52,038 nucleotides of DNA. Source: an uncultured Clostridia bacterium (GTDB taxonomy: Bacteria > Bacillota > Clostridia > Lachnospirales > Anaerotignaceae). Location of the stretch: positions 1 through 52,038 of the forward strand of contig CAMBLO010000017.1 in assembly GCA_945868505.1 (NCBI GenBank), written 5' to 3'. Positions within the stretch are counted from its first letter, which is position 1, and every line of letters starts with the position of its first letter. The translations under genes were made by a program, and so were the position numbers. The notes below the pieces were generated by a model. The model had not been told where the DNA came from. It made no database searches and saw only the letters and a list, made by a program, of their open reading frames with translations. Below are positions 7,347-16,600 of this stretch, piece after piece.

Positions 7347-8073
7347 AGAAGCCGTAGGTTACGGAAATATTTGCTGTAATTTTGATTTTACCATAACTGA
7401 TGGATGTGCCGTTGTCCCCTGCGGCAGTATCTGCCATGGCTTCTTCCTTTGCCATGGAATATTTTGCATCTTCCACATAATAAGCATTACGGGAGGTTTC
7501 TGTGACGCTCTTCACTGCGCCCAAGGGTCTCCCATAGGCCTGCGCAATGGAAGCTGCGGATTTTTCAGCGTTTTTCACTGCCAACTGCAATGCCTGCCCA
7601 TAATATGCGCTTTGGTCGGAAAGGGAGAAGGAAACGCCGTTGGTGCCTGTTGCCCCTGCTTTCAGGGCTGCATCAATATATTTCCCTGTGTTGTCGATAT
7701 CTTTTGTGGTCACCTGCAGGTCTGTGCCGGAACGATAGCCTGTGACGGTGCGTCTGCCTGTTGCATCGTCATAGTTATACATAGGATATACGGAAGTATA
7801 GGTGGTGACGATGTTTTCCTTTGCAATGCCCATATCCTCCATGGCTTTTGTGACAGACTGCACGATTTTATTGTTGTCCTTTTGCGCTGCCTGAGAGGTT
7901 TTTCCTGTGGTTTCCACGCTCAGGTAAATTTCTGCCGTATCGGGGTCAGCCTGCACAATGCCTGTGCCGTTTACGTTGATTTCGCCTTCTGCTGCATAGG
8001 CCATGCAAGTGCCGCCGATGGCAAGAGCCACTGTTGCTGTCAGCACAGCCAATGCTTTTTTCCATTTTTTCAT
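7345..8073 (-). CDS. Secreted SIMPL-domain (DUF541) protein
   Basis: This 242-residue protein has a signal peptide (KKWKKALAVLTATVALAIGG followed by an AYA-AE cleavage site). The rest is a SIMPL/DUF541 domain, beginning INVNGTGIVQADPDTAEIYLSVETTG. It includes the conserved YTSVYPMYNYDDATG and GYRSGTDLQVTTKDIDNTGKYIDAALKAGA segments and a VKSVTE strand near the end. SIMPL proteins occur in membranes and periplasm across bacteria; their function is poorly defined, with links to stress and oligomeric rings. The start is ATG 8073, because AAGGAG lies seven bases upstream; upstream in-frame codons have no ribosome site. It is transcribed alone, divergent from the sugar-kinase gene. Confidence 0.88.
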   Translation of the reverse strand: MKKWKKALAVLTATVALAIGGTCMAYAAEGEINVNGTGIVQADPDTAEIYLSVETTGKTSQAAQKDNNKIVQSVTKAMEDMGIAKENIVTTYTSVYPMYNYDDATGRRTVTGYRSGTDLQVTTKDIDNTGKYIDAALKAGATGTNGVSFSLSDQSAYYGQALQLAVKNAEKSAASIAQAYGRPLGAVKSVTETSRNAYYVEDAKYSMAKEEAMADTAAGDNGTSISYGKIKITANISVTYGF

Positions 8074-8303
8074 ACCCATTCTCCTTTCAAAAAACATACT
8101 TTTATAACGTACATTTGTCTTTTTATTGTTGGACGGATGAAACTGGAAACAGTTCCCAATTTTTTGAAAAATTTTGATTTTCCCATTTCTTTTTATTATA
8201 CTATAGAAAAAACAGGAATGGAGTATTCCCGCAAAAAAAGTACAATGCTCATTTTCTTTTGCAGAATATGTTTGCCTCTGTGCCCCCCTAGGAGTGATTT
8301 TCC

Positions 8304-9227
8304 ATGAAACAGACCTTAATTATCGGCTCTGCGGTGGTCGATGTCATCGTAAATATTCCCCATCTGCCCAAAACAGGGGAGGATATCCATATCAGCAGCC
8401 AGACCCGTTCTTTGGGGGGCTGTGCCTATATCGTTTCCGATATCCTGCGCCATTTTGGTGCGCCCTATAGCCTTTGTACGGCGGTGGGCACGGGCATCTA
8501 TGGGGATTTCGTCCATAAAAAATTAGAGGAGCGGGGTGTGCCCGTCTATGTCCGTCGTCCCGAGGAAAACGGCTGCTGCTACTGCATGGTGGAGACAGGC
8601 GGGGAACGCACCTTCATCGTAGACCACGGCATCGAATATACCTTTTATGAGGAATACTTAGAAAAAATTGATACTGCCTCCATCGACAGTGTCTATGTCT
8701 GCGGCTTGGAGATTGAGGAAGAAACCGGCTGGAACATCATCGCATATCTGCAAAAGCACCCGGAATATACCATCTATTTTGCCCCCGGTGCCCGCATTAT
8801 GGAAATCCAGCCTGACCGCATGGAAGCCATGCTGTCCCTCCATCCCATCCTGCACATGAATGAAGGGGAAAGCCTTGCTTTCACGGGGAAAAAGACCGTG
8901 GAAGAAGCTGCCCGTGCTATCCACGAAAAAACAGGTAACGCCGTCATCATTACTTTAGGGGAAAAAGGCTCCTATTGCTTTGATGGGGCAGACCACTATG
9001 CGTCCCCCGTTCCCGCACAGGTGAAAGATACCATCGGCGCAGGGGACAGCCACATGGGGGCAGTCATTTCCGCCAGAAGGCTTGGCCTTTCCTTTGCCGA
9101 TGCCATCTGGGCTGCCAACCATATTTCCGCCGCTGTGGTGGGCAATGCCGGCGGATTGCTGGAAGCAGAGGATTTCGCAAAGGCATTGGCATCTATGCCC
9201 ATGGAATTGCAGGAAAAACTGAAATAA
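8304..9227 (+). CDS. PfkB-family carbohydrate/nucleoside kinase
   Basis: This 307-residue ribokinase-like kinase carries the N-terminal PfkB signature region GGCAYIVSDILRHFGA. The C-terminal motif DTIGAGDSHMGA (about residues 240-251) forms the anion hole and supplies the catalytic Asp, followed by AANHISAAVVGNAGG. A start-proximal segment GSAVVDVIVNIPHLPKTGED fits ribokinase, adenosine and fructose kinases. The substrate cannot be fixed; sugar-binding residues would need comparison with characterised members. AGGAG lies about ten bases before ATG 8304. There is no transporter or isomerase neighbour to hint at the sugar. It ends at a terminator shared with the convergent lipoprotein gene. Confidence 0.9.
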   Translation: MKQTLIIGSAVVDVIVNIPHLPKTGEDIHISSQTRSLGGCAYIVSDILRHFGAPYSLCTAVGTGIYGDFVHKKLEERGVPVYVRRPEENGCCYCMVETGGERTFIVDHGIEYTFYEEYLEKIDTASIDSVYVCGLEIEEETGWNIIAYLQKHPEYTIYFAPGARIMEIQPDRMEAMLSLHPILHMNEGESLAFTGKKTVEEAARAIHEKTGNAVIITLGEKGSYCFDGADHYASPVPAQVKDTIGAGDSHMGAVISARRLGLSFADAIWAANHISAAVVGNAGGLLEAEDFAKALASMPMELQEKLK

Positions 9228-9247
9228 GGAGCAGAATACAAAAAATA

Positions 9248-9280
9248 CCCCTATCCATTGGATAGGGGCTTTGCATTTTT
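9248..9280. terminator. Terminator between convergent genes
   Basis: The stem CCCCTATCC/GGATAGGGG (9248-9256 and 9260-9268) with a 3-nt loop is followed by CTTTGCATTTTT. The minus-strand side has an A/T-rich flank as well. Confidence 0.85.
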
Positions 9281-9281
9281 A

Positions 9282-9704
9282 TTATTTAGAGAATTCACAC
9301 GCAACGGGCTGGTCGTTTACGATGAGGATCACACGGTATTGACCGCTGTTGATGCTGCCGCAGAGGCCTTTCCAGTCAACTTCTCTTTCCACGGAAGTGC
9401 CGGCAGGGATGATTTGGGTGGTATCCCGTTTCCATTTGGATTCTCTTGTACCGATGTTTTCTTCCCATACACCTTCTTTGTTCTTGCTTTCCAGGTGGTA
9501 TTCTACAGGGTCGAACAGAACATCTTCCGCAGAATCATTTGTGAGGATAAATGTGGCTCTGGAGCCTTTCAATGTATCTGCCATCAATGTCAGTGTCACG
9601 CCTTCCACGGTGTTCACTTCATCGAAAACAGTTGTGTAATCGCCGCCGCAGCCGGTCAGCGCCAATGTTAAGATGGCCAGCAATGCAAAAAGTTTTTTTC
9701 TCAT
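9282..9704 (-). CDS. Small lipoprotein with Ig-like beta domain
   Basis: This 140-residue lipoprotein has the signal peptide RKKLFALLAILTLALTGC, with lipobox LTGC and the lipidated Cys at about residue 19. The mature part is beta-rich (GVTLTLMADTLKGSRATFILTN, YHLESKNKEGVWEE, AGTSVEREVDWKGLCGSINSGQYRVILIV) and resembles the Ig-like domain found in many Firmicutes lipoproteins, where it supports envelope attachment or binding. No catalytic site is seen. An AAGGGATGA ribosome site and a 17-bp-spaced promoter precede it. The specific role is unknown. Confidence 0.8.
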   Translation of the reverse strand: MRKKLFALLAILTLALTGCGGDYTTVFDEVNTVEGVTLTLMADTLKGSRATFILTNDSAEDVLFDPVEYHLESKNKEGVWEENIGTRESKWKRDTTQIIPAGTSVEREVDWKGLCGSINSGQYRVILIVNDQPVACEFSK

Positions 9705-9743
9705 TTTGAATCATCCCTTCTCGTTTTTCTTCCTGCTTTGTTG

Positions 9744-9772
9744 ATTGTACCATATTTTATCAACCCATACAA
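9744..9772 (-). promoter_or_regulatory. Promoter of the Ig-like lipoprotein gene
   Basis: On the minus strand, TTGTAT (9767-9772) and TACAAT (9744-9749) are spaced 17 bp. Confidence 0.7.
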
Positions 9773-9788
9773 GGAAAGGAATGGATTC

Positions 9789-10532
9789 TCAGGGTTTTAT
9801 CGGGTAGTATTTTCCAACCAACTGTTCCGTTTTGCTGTCGATCAGGTCAAAGTTTTCTTCTGCTTCGTTGTAATGGAAGCGGAAATTACGGTTCAGCTTG
9901 GCTCGTCTGCTTTTATCCCCCCAAAGGAGAGGGCGTTCCTTTTCATTGATCTTGGGATTGACCCAGCCGGCATAGCCCCTGTAGCGGGGGGCACCGCCAT
10001 AGCGCAGCAGCAGAGCCCGATATGTTTCACGGAAGCGGTCCAATTCTGTCCATTCGCCGCTTTCTCTGGCCTGCTGCAGGGATTCCTCCAGATAATCCAC
10101 GGGTGTCTCATTCTGGTAGCGGGCATTGACCTTTGCGCCCTTTTGCAAAAGCAACTCCGCCGCTTCCAGCATACCTTCATCCATGGCTGTAGGCCAGACA
10201 AAGCACCATACGGCACTCATATCATCTTCATTTTTTACCTTTACATCCAGCCCATAACGGAAAAACAGCTCCAGCAAGGCAGGCAGATAACGCCCTGTTT
10301 CCTTTACATCGCCGTTTTCATCCACATATTCCCCGTAATATTCCAAGATTGTCAGGAATACGTTTCGTTCTGCACCAATTTTATTTAAATCTGCCCCCGC
10401 CTGCAAAAGAGATTCAATGGTCTCCATGCTGGGTGGGATCATTCTGGCTTCATAGATTAAACGATTTTCTGTTTCGGAAAACGCTGCATCATATTTTTCC
10501 ATTCCCCTTTTCACCCTTTCTTTTGGTTCCAT
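9789..10532 (-). CDS. Ankyrin-repeat-like protein
   Basis: This protein of about 247 residues has ankyrin-type helix-turn-helix repeats: METIESLLQAGADLNKIGAERNVFLTILEYY, LPALLELFFRYGLDVKVKNEDDMSAVW and MLEAAELLLQKGAKVNARYQNETPVDYL. It ends in a basic/aromatic tail (GGDKSRRAKLNRNFRFHYNEAE-like). Ankyrin repeats bind other proteins; the partner is unknown. There is no signal peptide, so it is probably cytosolic. The start is uncertain: ATG 10532 gives MEPKERVKRG but lacks a ribosome site, while ATG 10502 has AAAGGGTG at about ten bases. It is transcribed leftward, upstream of the lipoprotein gene but with a separate promoter between them. Confidence 0.75.
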   Translation of the reverse strand: MEPKERVKRGMEKYDAAFSETENRLIYEARMIPPSMETIESLLQAGADLNKIGAERNVFLTILEYYGEYVDENGDVKETGRYLPALLELFFRYGLDVKVKNEDDMSAVWCFVWPTAMDEGMLEAAELLLQKGAKVNARYQNETPVDYLEESLQQARESGEWTELDRFRETYRALLLRYGGAPRYRGYAGWVNPKINEKERPLLWGDKSRRAKLNRNFRFHYNEAEENFDLIDSKTEQLVGKYYPIKP

Positions 10533-10550
10533 TTGTCGGTGATTCAAATT

Positions 10551-10892
10551 TCATTTTACACTATCTCTTGCGAAATGTCACTATTTGTGTCTTTACAACC
10601 TTGTTACAATTTTGCAAAATGAAACATTCAAAAATGAGGTGGGGCACGGATCATACATCCGATTTTGAAATATTCTTCAAAGTTCGTGATATGCAGCATG
10701 GAGTGATGGGGTTTTTGGTATCATTCTCTGTGAAAGTATTTTGTATATAATCTGCATTGGCTTTCTGAACCAGACCTGCCATAAAGGAAAAGAGGGCAAA
10801 CTGCCGAAAAATCAAGAAAAGCCTATAAAATAGGAAGGAATACCCTTTTATGGGGTATCTTTTGTTTTTTTCTGTGGTTTTCAAAACTGGGT
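10551..10892. other. Intergenic region with one hairpin
   Basis: No convincing gene was found here. A stem ATACCC/GGGTAT (10840-10845 and 10853-10858) followed by a T-rich tract looks like a rightward terminator, although no rightward gene precedes it. The one longer open frame on the minus strand lacks a ribosome site and any family pattern. Confidence 0.5.
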
Positions 10893-10950
10893 AAAAACAA
10901 AAGAACACCTTTTCGTCATCTGCCAATGACAGTTTTTTCGAAAAGGTGTG
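10893..10950 (-). terminator. Terminator of the DegV gene
   Basis: On the minus strand, CACACCTTTTCG (from 10950) pairs with CGAAAAGGTGTT (to 10904), followed by CTTTTGTTTTT. Confidence 0.85.
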
Positions 10951-10979
10951 TTATGTTAATTTTTCATGGGATTAGGGGA

Positions 10980-11867
10980 TCAGGCATTGTATTTTTTGAT
11001 TACAGCGATACCGATAGGGGTAGGGCCTGTGTGTACGCCGATGGTGGAGCCGATCTGGTAGGCTTCAATCTCCCCTGTAAAACCGATTTCCCTCATGGCT
11101 GCTTCCACATCCGCTCGGAACTGTTTGAATTCCTCTTTGTCATAGCCACGGCCGGTGCAGATGCGATAATCGTTGATGTTTTTATCCTTGAAGAAAGCCT
11201 GAGCGTCGCTGATGACCTTCTGCAGAGATTTTTTTCTGCTGCGGGCGATGCCTGCGGGCTGCAGTTCACCGCTGTGCATAAACATGATGGGCTTGATCTT
11301 CAGGGCGATGGCTGCCTGCTGCAGCACATTGCCGATGCGCCCCCCATGCTTCAGATAGGAAAGGTCTGCACAGGTGAAGAAAATACGGGAAGTATGCTTC
11401 AGTTCTTCGATGCGGCGGATGGTCTCTTTGAAGGAAAAGCCTGCTTGGGCCATTTTTGCCGCTTCTGTCACCAAAAGCCCTTCCTGTACTGTGGCAGATA
11501 TACTGTCAATGATTGCGATCTGACAGCCGGGGTATTCTTCCATCAATGCTTCTGCCGCCAGATTGGCACTCTGGAAAGAGCTGCTGAATTTGGAAGACAG
11601 ATTGAAATACAGCACCTTTTCCCCTGCCTTGGCATAGGGCAGAAAGGTGTCATAAAAGTCTACCTGGGTGGGCATGGATGTTTTCGGAAAAACATCGGGG
11701 TTTTCTGCCATTTCCCGATGAAATTCCTCCGCAGAGAGATCTACCCTCTCTTTGCGGTAGGTTTCCCCATCGAAGGAAACATAATAAGGTACGATGCCGA
11801 TCTCGTATGTTTTTTCCTGTTCCAGAGAAATATCGCAGGAACTGTCACTGACGACACGGAAATCCAT
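10980..11867 (-). CDS. DegV-family fatty-acid-binding protein
   Basis: This 295-residue protein belongs to the DegV family, which binds fatty acids; FakB members present them to the FakA kinase for phospholipid synthesis. The signature elements are VVSDSSCDIS at the N-terminus, GIVPYYVSFDGETYRKE, KTSMPTQVDFYDTF with the SMPT-type motif, LSSKFSSSFQSANLAA, and the ending GSTIGVHTGPTPIGIAVI with the conserved H-T-GP segment. The length matches the family. The start is ATG 11867, with GGAGGA eight bases before it. No fakA neighbour is present, so lipid specificity is open. Confidence 0.93.
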   Translation of the reverse strand: MDFRVVSDSSCDISLEQEKTYEIGIVPYYVSFDGETYRKERVDLSAEEFHREMAENPDVFPKTSMPTQVDFYDTFLPYAKAGEKVLYFNLSSKFSSSFQSANLAAEALMEEYPGCQIAIIDSISATVQEGLLVTEAAKMAQAGFSFKETIRRIEELKHTSRIFFTCADLSYLKHGGRIGNVLQQAAIALKIKPIMFMHSGELQPAGIARSRKKSLQKVISDAQAFFKDKNINDYRICTGRGYDKEEFKQFRADVEAAMREIGFTGEIEAYQIGSTIGVHTGPTPIGIAVIKKYNA

Positions 11868-11990
11868 AAAAATCAATCCTCCGTTTTTTGTTTGAAGTTG
11901 CGGATATCCCCTTGGGGATAAGCATTGTAAAATATCTTAACATATCCTATAGGGATTTTCCAGTAGAAAATTAGTTTTACTTTAAAAATA

Positions 11991-12026
11991 AATTGACTTA
12001 TAATTGGTTTTATATTAAAATCAATT
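11991..12026 (+). promoter_or_regulatory. Promoter and palindromic operator of the MarR/RND operon
   Basis: TTGACT (11993-11998) and TAAAAT (12016-12021) are spaced 17 bp. The whole segment forms an imperfect inverted repeat with outer arms AATTGA/TCAATT and matching inner TT and TAAT blocks. This is the usual layout of a MarR autorepression site. The 11868-11990 spacer also holds a small ATCCCC/GGGGAT hairpin near 11906-11921. Confidence 0.6.
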
Positions 12027-12081
12027 CATATTGTGTAATGTAAGAGAATTTTTCTTGATCTGGGGAGAAAGGAGTGGGGAA

Positions 12082-12561
12082 ATGAAAGCTGTGACAGGAA
12101 GGGATATCGTTGCTAATATGATACAACTGGCTTCGGATATGGCCCGCTGGAACAAGGAATATACGTCAAAGGAAAAAGTCGTGAAACGTGTGGAGGAACT
12201 GGGGCTCACCCATCATCAGTTGGAGATTTTGGGCTTTTTGTACGGAAATCCCGATTTGGATACGGTTTCCGCTCTTTCCTCGGAGCTGCATATCAGTAAA
12301 GGCAGCCTTTCTCTGATGCTTTCCAAGCTGCAGACTGGGGGCTTTGTACAGAAAAAAGCGGCCAAGGGCGAGGATGACGGCAGAAAGGTTTATGTTTCCC
12401 TGACGGAAAAGGGAGAAAGTGCGGTCAAGGAAATCATGAATCTGCTGATTGAAAATGGAGCTGTGGTTTTCGACCGGATGGATGAAGAAAGACGCATGCT
12501 CATCTATACAAAAGTGAAAGAATTGATGGAATTATTCAATACAGGAGGATGGAAAGAATGA
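12082..12561 (+). CDS. MarR-family transcriptional regulator
   Basis: This 159-residue winged-helix regulator has dimerisation helices at both ends. The HTH is formed by LTHHQLEILGFLYG, TVSALSSELHISKGSLSLMLSKLQTGGFVQKK with the wing EDDGRKVYVSLTEKG (about residues 40-110). MarR proteins usually repress adjacent efflux genes and release DNA on ligand binding. The start at ATG 12082 follows AAAGGAG at nine bases; the frame upstream of it is non-coding. It overlaps the next gene by four bases (ATGA), so it is translationally linked to the efflux genes and probably controls them through the palindrome at 11991-12026. Confidence 0.93.
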   Translation: MKAVTGRDIVANMIQLASDMARWNKEYTSKEKVVKRVEELGLTHHQLEILGFLYGNPDLDTVSALSSELHISKGSLSLMLSKLQTGGFVQKKAAKGEDDGRKVYVSLTEKGESAVKEIMNLLIENGAVVFDRMDEERRMLIYTKVKELMELFNTGGWKE

Positions 12562-13673
12562 AAAAGAAATTGTTGATTTCGCTGGCTCTTTGCATGGCAC
12601 TGGGTACCGCCTGCGGCAAAGAGGAGGTTGTGGAGGAAAAGAACCTGCGCTCCGTTGAGGTTACCACCGTGGGTGAGGGGGATATTTCCAGTGAATTTGC
12701 CTATACAGGCAAGGCGGCTCCTTCCAAGGAGGTAGCTGTTGTGCCCACCGTACCGGGCAAGGTAACAAATTTCAATTATGAAGTAGGCGACAAGGTAAGC
12801 CAAGGGGCAGTTTTGTTCACTGTGGATACCACCGACCTTCAGAATAATATGCGTTCTCTGGAGGCCAGCTATAATGTTGCCAAGCTGGGCAGAGATAACG
12901 CAAAATCTACATACGAAAACAATAAGCTGCTGTATGATGAAGAAATCATCTCCAAGCAGGAATTCGACCAGATTAAATATGCTTATGATTCCGCAGAAGC
13001 CCAGCTCACCTCCATTCAGGTGCAGATGGATAATCTGAAAAAGAGCATCAGCGACTGTTCCGTAACTTCCCCCATGACAGGTGTTATCGCTACAAGAGGC
13101 GTGGAACGGGGTGGCTTTGCTTCTCAGGCGGCTCCCGCTTATACGGTTATGGATCTGTCTACCATCAAGGTGGAAGTGGGTGTTTCCGAACAGGTGCTGA
13201 ATACCATCCAGATTGGCGATCAGGTTTCCGTGCGGATGACAGCCGTTTCCGAAGAACCTTTGACAGGCAAGGTTTCTACCATTGCCCCTGCTTCCGGTCA
13301 GACAGGTATGTATACCGTAAAGGTGGAACTGAATAACAAAGACGGGAAGATCAAATCCGGCATGATGGCAGAAGTAAGCTTCACCATGGAAAGCGCCGAA
13401 GATACCATCCTCCTGCCCCGCAATGCTGTCATTGAAAAGGATAATGAAACCTATGTTTACGTTGTGGAAAACGGCGTAGCGAAGAAAGTGATGGTAGAAC
13501 TGGGTATCGAAGCAGATGATACCATTGAGATCGTCAGCGGTCTGAAAGACGGTGACGATGTTGTCACAAAGGGGCAGACCTATATCTCTGACGGCGAAGA
13601 AGTCAATGTTTCCAACGCTGACCCCACAAAAACAGAAGCATCCAACAAAAAAACAGAAGAGAAGGGGGAATGA
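12558..13673 (+). CDS. RND efflux membrane-fusion (adaptor) lipoprotein
   Basis: This 371-residue HlyD/AcrA-type adaptor has a signal peptide ending ALGTAC, a probable lipidation Cys near residue 16 with a less common residue at -3. The family segments follow: beta-barrel/lipoyl half VPGKVTNFNYEVGDKVSQGAVLFTVDTTDL, a helical hairpin of about 100 residues, lipoyl half SPMTGVIATRGVERGGFA, and a barrel with GQTGMYTVKVELNN and GMMAEVSF. It links the inner-membrane pump to the cell surface. ATG 12558 is preferred over 12549, since AGGAGG (12542-12547) is spaced correctly only for the former. It is coupled to marR by overlap and lies three bases before the pump gene. Confidence 0.93.
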   Translation: MKKKLLISLALCMALGTACGKEEVVEEKNLRSVEVTTVGEGDISSEFAYTGKAAPSKEVAVVPTVPGKVTNFNYEVGDKVSQGAVLFTVDTTDLQNNMRSLEASYNVAKLGRDNAKSTYENNKLLYDEEIISKQEFDQIKYAYDSAEAQLTSIQVQMDNLKKSISDCSVTSPMTGVIATRGVERGGFASQAAPAYTVMDLSTIKVEVGVSEQVLNTIQIGDQVSVRMTAVSEEPLTGKVSTIAPASGQTGMYTVKVELNNKDGKIKSGMMAEVSFTMESAEDTILLPRNAVIEKDNETYVYVVENGVAKKVMVELGIEADDTIEIVSGLKDGDDVVTKGQTYISDGEEVNVSNADPTKTEASNKKTEEKGE

Positions 13674-13676
13674 TAA

Positions 13677-16600
13677 ATGTTCTCCAAGCTTTGTATCAAA
13701 AAGCCCGTAACCACCATCATGATTACCCTGATGGTGTTCATTGCCGGGATCGTTTCCTATTTCAATCTGGATCAGGCATTGATGCCTGATGTAGACCTGC
13801 CCATCGCCGTTGTTGCCACAACCTATGTGGGCGCATCCCCCGAGGAAATCGAAAACCTGATCTCCAAACCCTTGGAGGAAGGTCTGGGCTCCATTTCCAA
13901 TGTGGATACCATCACCTCTGTTTCCTCGGCAAATATCTCTATGGTCGTGCTGCAGTTTGTAGACGGTACCGATATCGATATGGCTGCCGTGGATATGCGG
14001 GATAAGCTGGATCAGATCAAATCCGGCTTGCCCGATGATGCCGGCGACCCTATGGTTATCAAAATGGATATCAATGCCATCCCCATCATGATCGGCGTGA
14101 AGGCGGAAAATCTGGACTTGACTGCCCTGAATGAACTGCTGGAGGATAACGTTGTCAACCGACTGGAACGTATCGAAGGCGTTGCTTCCGTTGACCTTTC
14201 CGGCGGCATTACCCGTGAAGTGCGTATCACCGTAGACCCTACCAAGCTGGCAGGCTATGGCCTGACTACTTCCACCCTGTCCAATATCCTGAAGACGGAA
14301 AATATGAACCTGCCCTCCGGCGACCTGTCTCAGGGCAATACCACCGTTTCTGTCCGTACCATCGGTGAATTTACATCCATCCAGCAGATCAACAATCTGC
14401 CCATCACCACAGGCACAGGTGCAGTCATCCACCTGAGCGACGTTGCCCGCGTAGAAGAGGTAGAAGCAGACAGAGATTCCTTCATGTATGTAAACGGGGA
14501 AAAGGGTATCCTGATTTCCGTAGATAAACAGTCTACAGCCAACTTGGTAAAAGTCAGCGATTCCCTGAAAAAAGAAATCGCCCAACTGCAGGAGGACTAT
14601 CCTGAACTGGATATCAACCTGTTGACAGATACAGCGGAATATATCCAGATGTCCCTGTCCAATATCACACAGACAGCATTGCTGGCGGCAGTTATCGCCT
14701 TCTTCATCCTGCTGCTGTTCCTGAAAAATGCCGTAACGGCAGGTATCATCGCCGTTTCCATCCCCACCTCCATTATGGCTACCTTCGCCATGATGTATGT
14801 GACGGGCATCAATATGAACATGATTTCCATGGGCGGTGTTGCCATCGGTATCGGTATGCTGGTAGATAACTCCGTCGTTGTGCTGGATAGTATCTATCAG
14901 TATTATGAAAGAGGCTATTCCGCCGTAGAAGCGGCAGAGATCGGTTCCAGGGAAGTTTCCATGGCCATCACAGCCTCCACCCTGACCACCGTAGCCGTAT
15001 TCGTGCCCTTGGCACTGACCGGCGGCACCACCGGTGCTATGATGCAGAACCTGTCCTTTACCATCGTCTATGCACTGGTGGCTTCTGTTATCGTTGCCCT
15101 GACCTTCGTTCCCATGGCTTGTGGGCTGCTGCTGAAAAAAGAAGCAAAATTTATCAGCGGGAAGCATACAAAATTCCTGAAGGTGCTGGACCGTTGGGAT
15201 GCAGCCATTGATACCATCAGCAGAAAATATGAAAAGATGCTGAAATGGGCCCTGCGCCACAGAAAGAAAACCGTTATCACCGTGATCGCCGTATTTATCC
15301 TGAGCTTGTTCACCGTTCCCATTGCGGGCATGGACTTTATGGCAAGCATGGACCAAGGTACTGCCAATATCACTGTAGAGCTGCCCAATGGTACCGATTT
15401 GGATACCACAGAAGAAACCACACTGGAGGTGCTGTATCGCCTGCAGGATATCCCTGAACGGGAACTGGTTTATGCCAGCGTTGGTTCCGGTATGATGAGC
15501 AGCGGCACAAACTCCTCCTCTATCGTTATCAATCTGGTAGATAAGAAGGACAGAGACCGTTCCACCGATGAGGTCTGCGAAGAGATCAAAGATCTGTTGG
15601 CGGATATCCCCGGTGCGGAAATCACTGTGGCTTCTTCCAACTCCGCTATGGGCTCTTTGGCTTCTGCCGATGTGACCATGAATGTATATGGCTATGATTC
15701 TCCTACCCTGGTAGAGGTGGAAAAAGAACTGGTGGCAATGCTTTCCAAAGTGCCCGGCCTGTCCGAAGTGGAAGGCTCCACAGGGGATACGGTTCCCGAA
15801 GCCAAGGTAACCATCGACAGGGGCAAAGCTTCTCAGTATGGCATCACCACAGCATCTGTAGCCGGTGCGTTGAACACAGCCATCTCCGGCTCTACTGCAA
15901 CCCAGTATAAGGTGGATGGCACAGAGATTGACGTTGTTATCCGTTACGACACAGATCAGGTAAACTACCTGACAGACCTGAATAACCTGACTGTAACCTC
16001 TGCTTACGGCACACAGGTACCCCTCAGCGATATCGCTACCGTGACCATGGATGAAAGTGCCACCACTATTATGCGTGAAAACCAGAAGAACTATATCACC
16101 ATCAATGCCAATGCGGAAGGCATGAGCGGCAGCGAAGCCCAGAAGTTGGTGGAAAACGCCATGGCAAACTTTACACTGCCCGATGGTTGTTACTATGAAT
16201 TTGGCGGCATGATGGAAATGATGAATGAATCCTTCAGCAGTCTGACAACAGCTATGATCGTAGCAGTTCTCTTGGTATATATGATTATGGCATCCCAGTT
16301 TGAATCCCTGCGGTATCCCTTCATCGTTATGTTCTCCATGCCTCTGGCCATCACAGGTGCTATCTTGGGTCTGCTGATTACAGGCAACACCATCACTATG
16401 CCTGCTATGATGGGCTTCGTTATGCTGATTGGTATGGTAGTAAATAACGGTATCGTATTGGTAGACTATACGAACCAGCTGATGGACCGTGGTATGAACT
16501 GCTACGATGCCCTGACCACAGCAGGGCCCCGTCGTCTGCGCCCCATCCTGATGACTACCCTGACCACTGTTCTGGGTATGCTGCCCATGGCTCTGGCGAC

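Noticed and set aside
10651..10926. 91-codon minus-strand frame upstream of the ankyrin-like gene
   Set aside because: No ribosome site, overlaps terminators, low-complexity composition.
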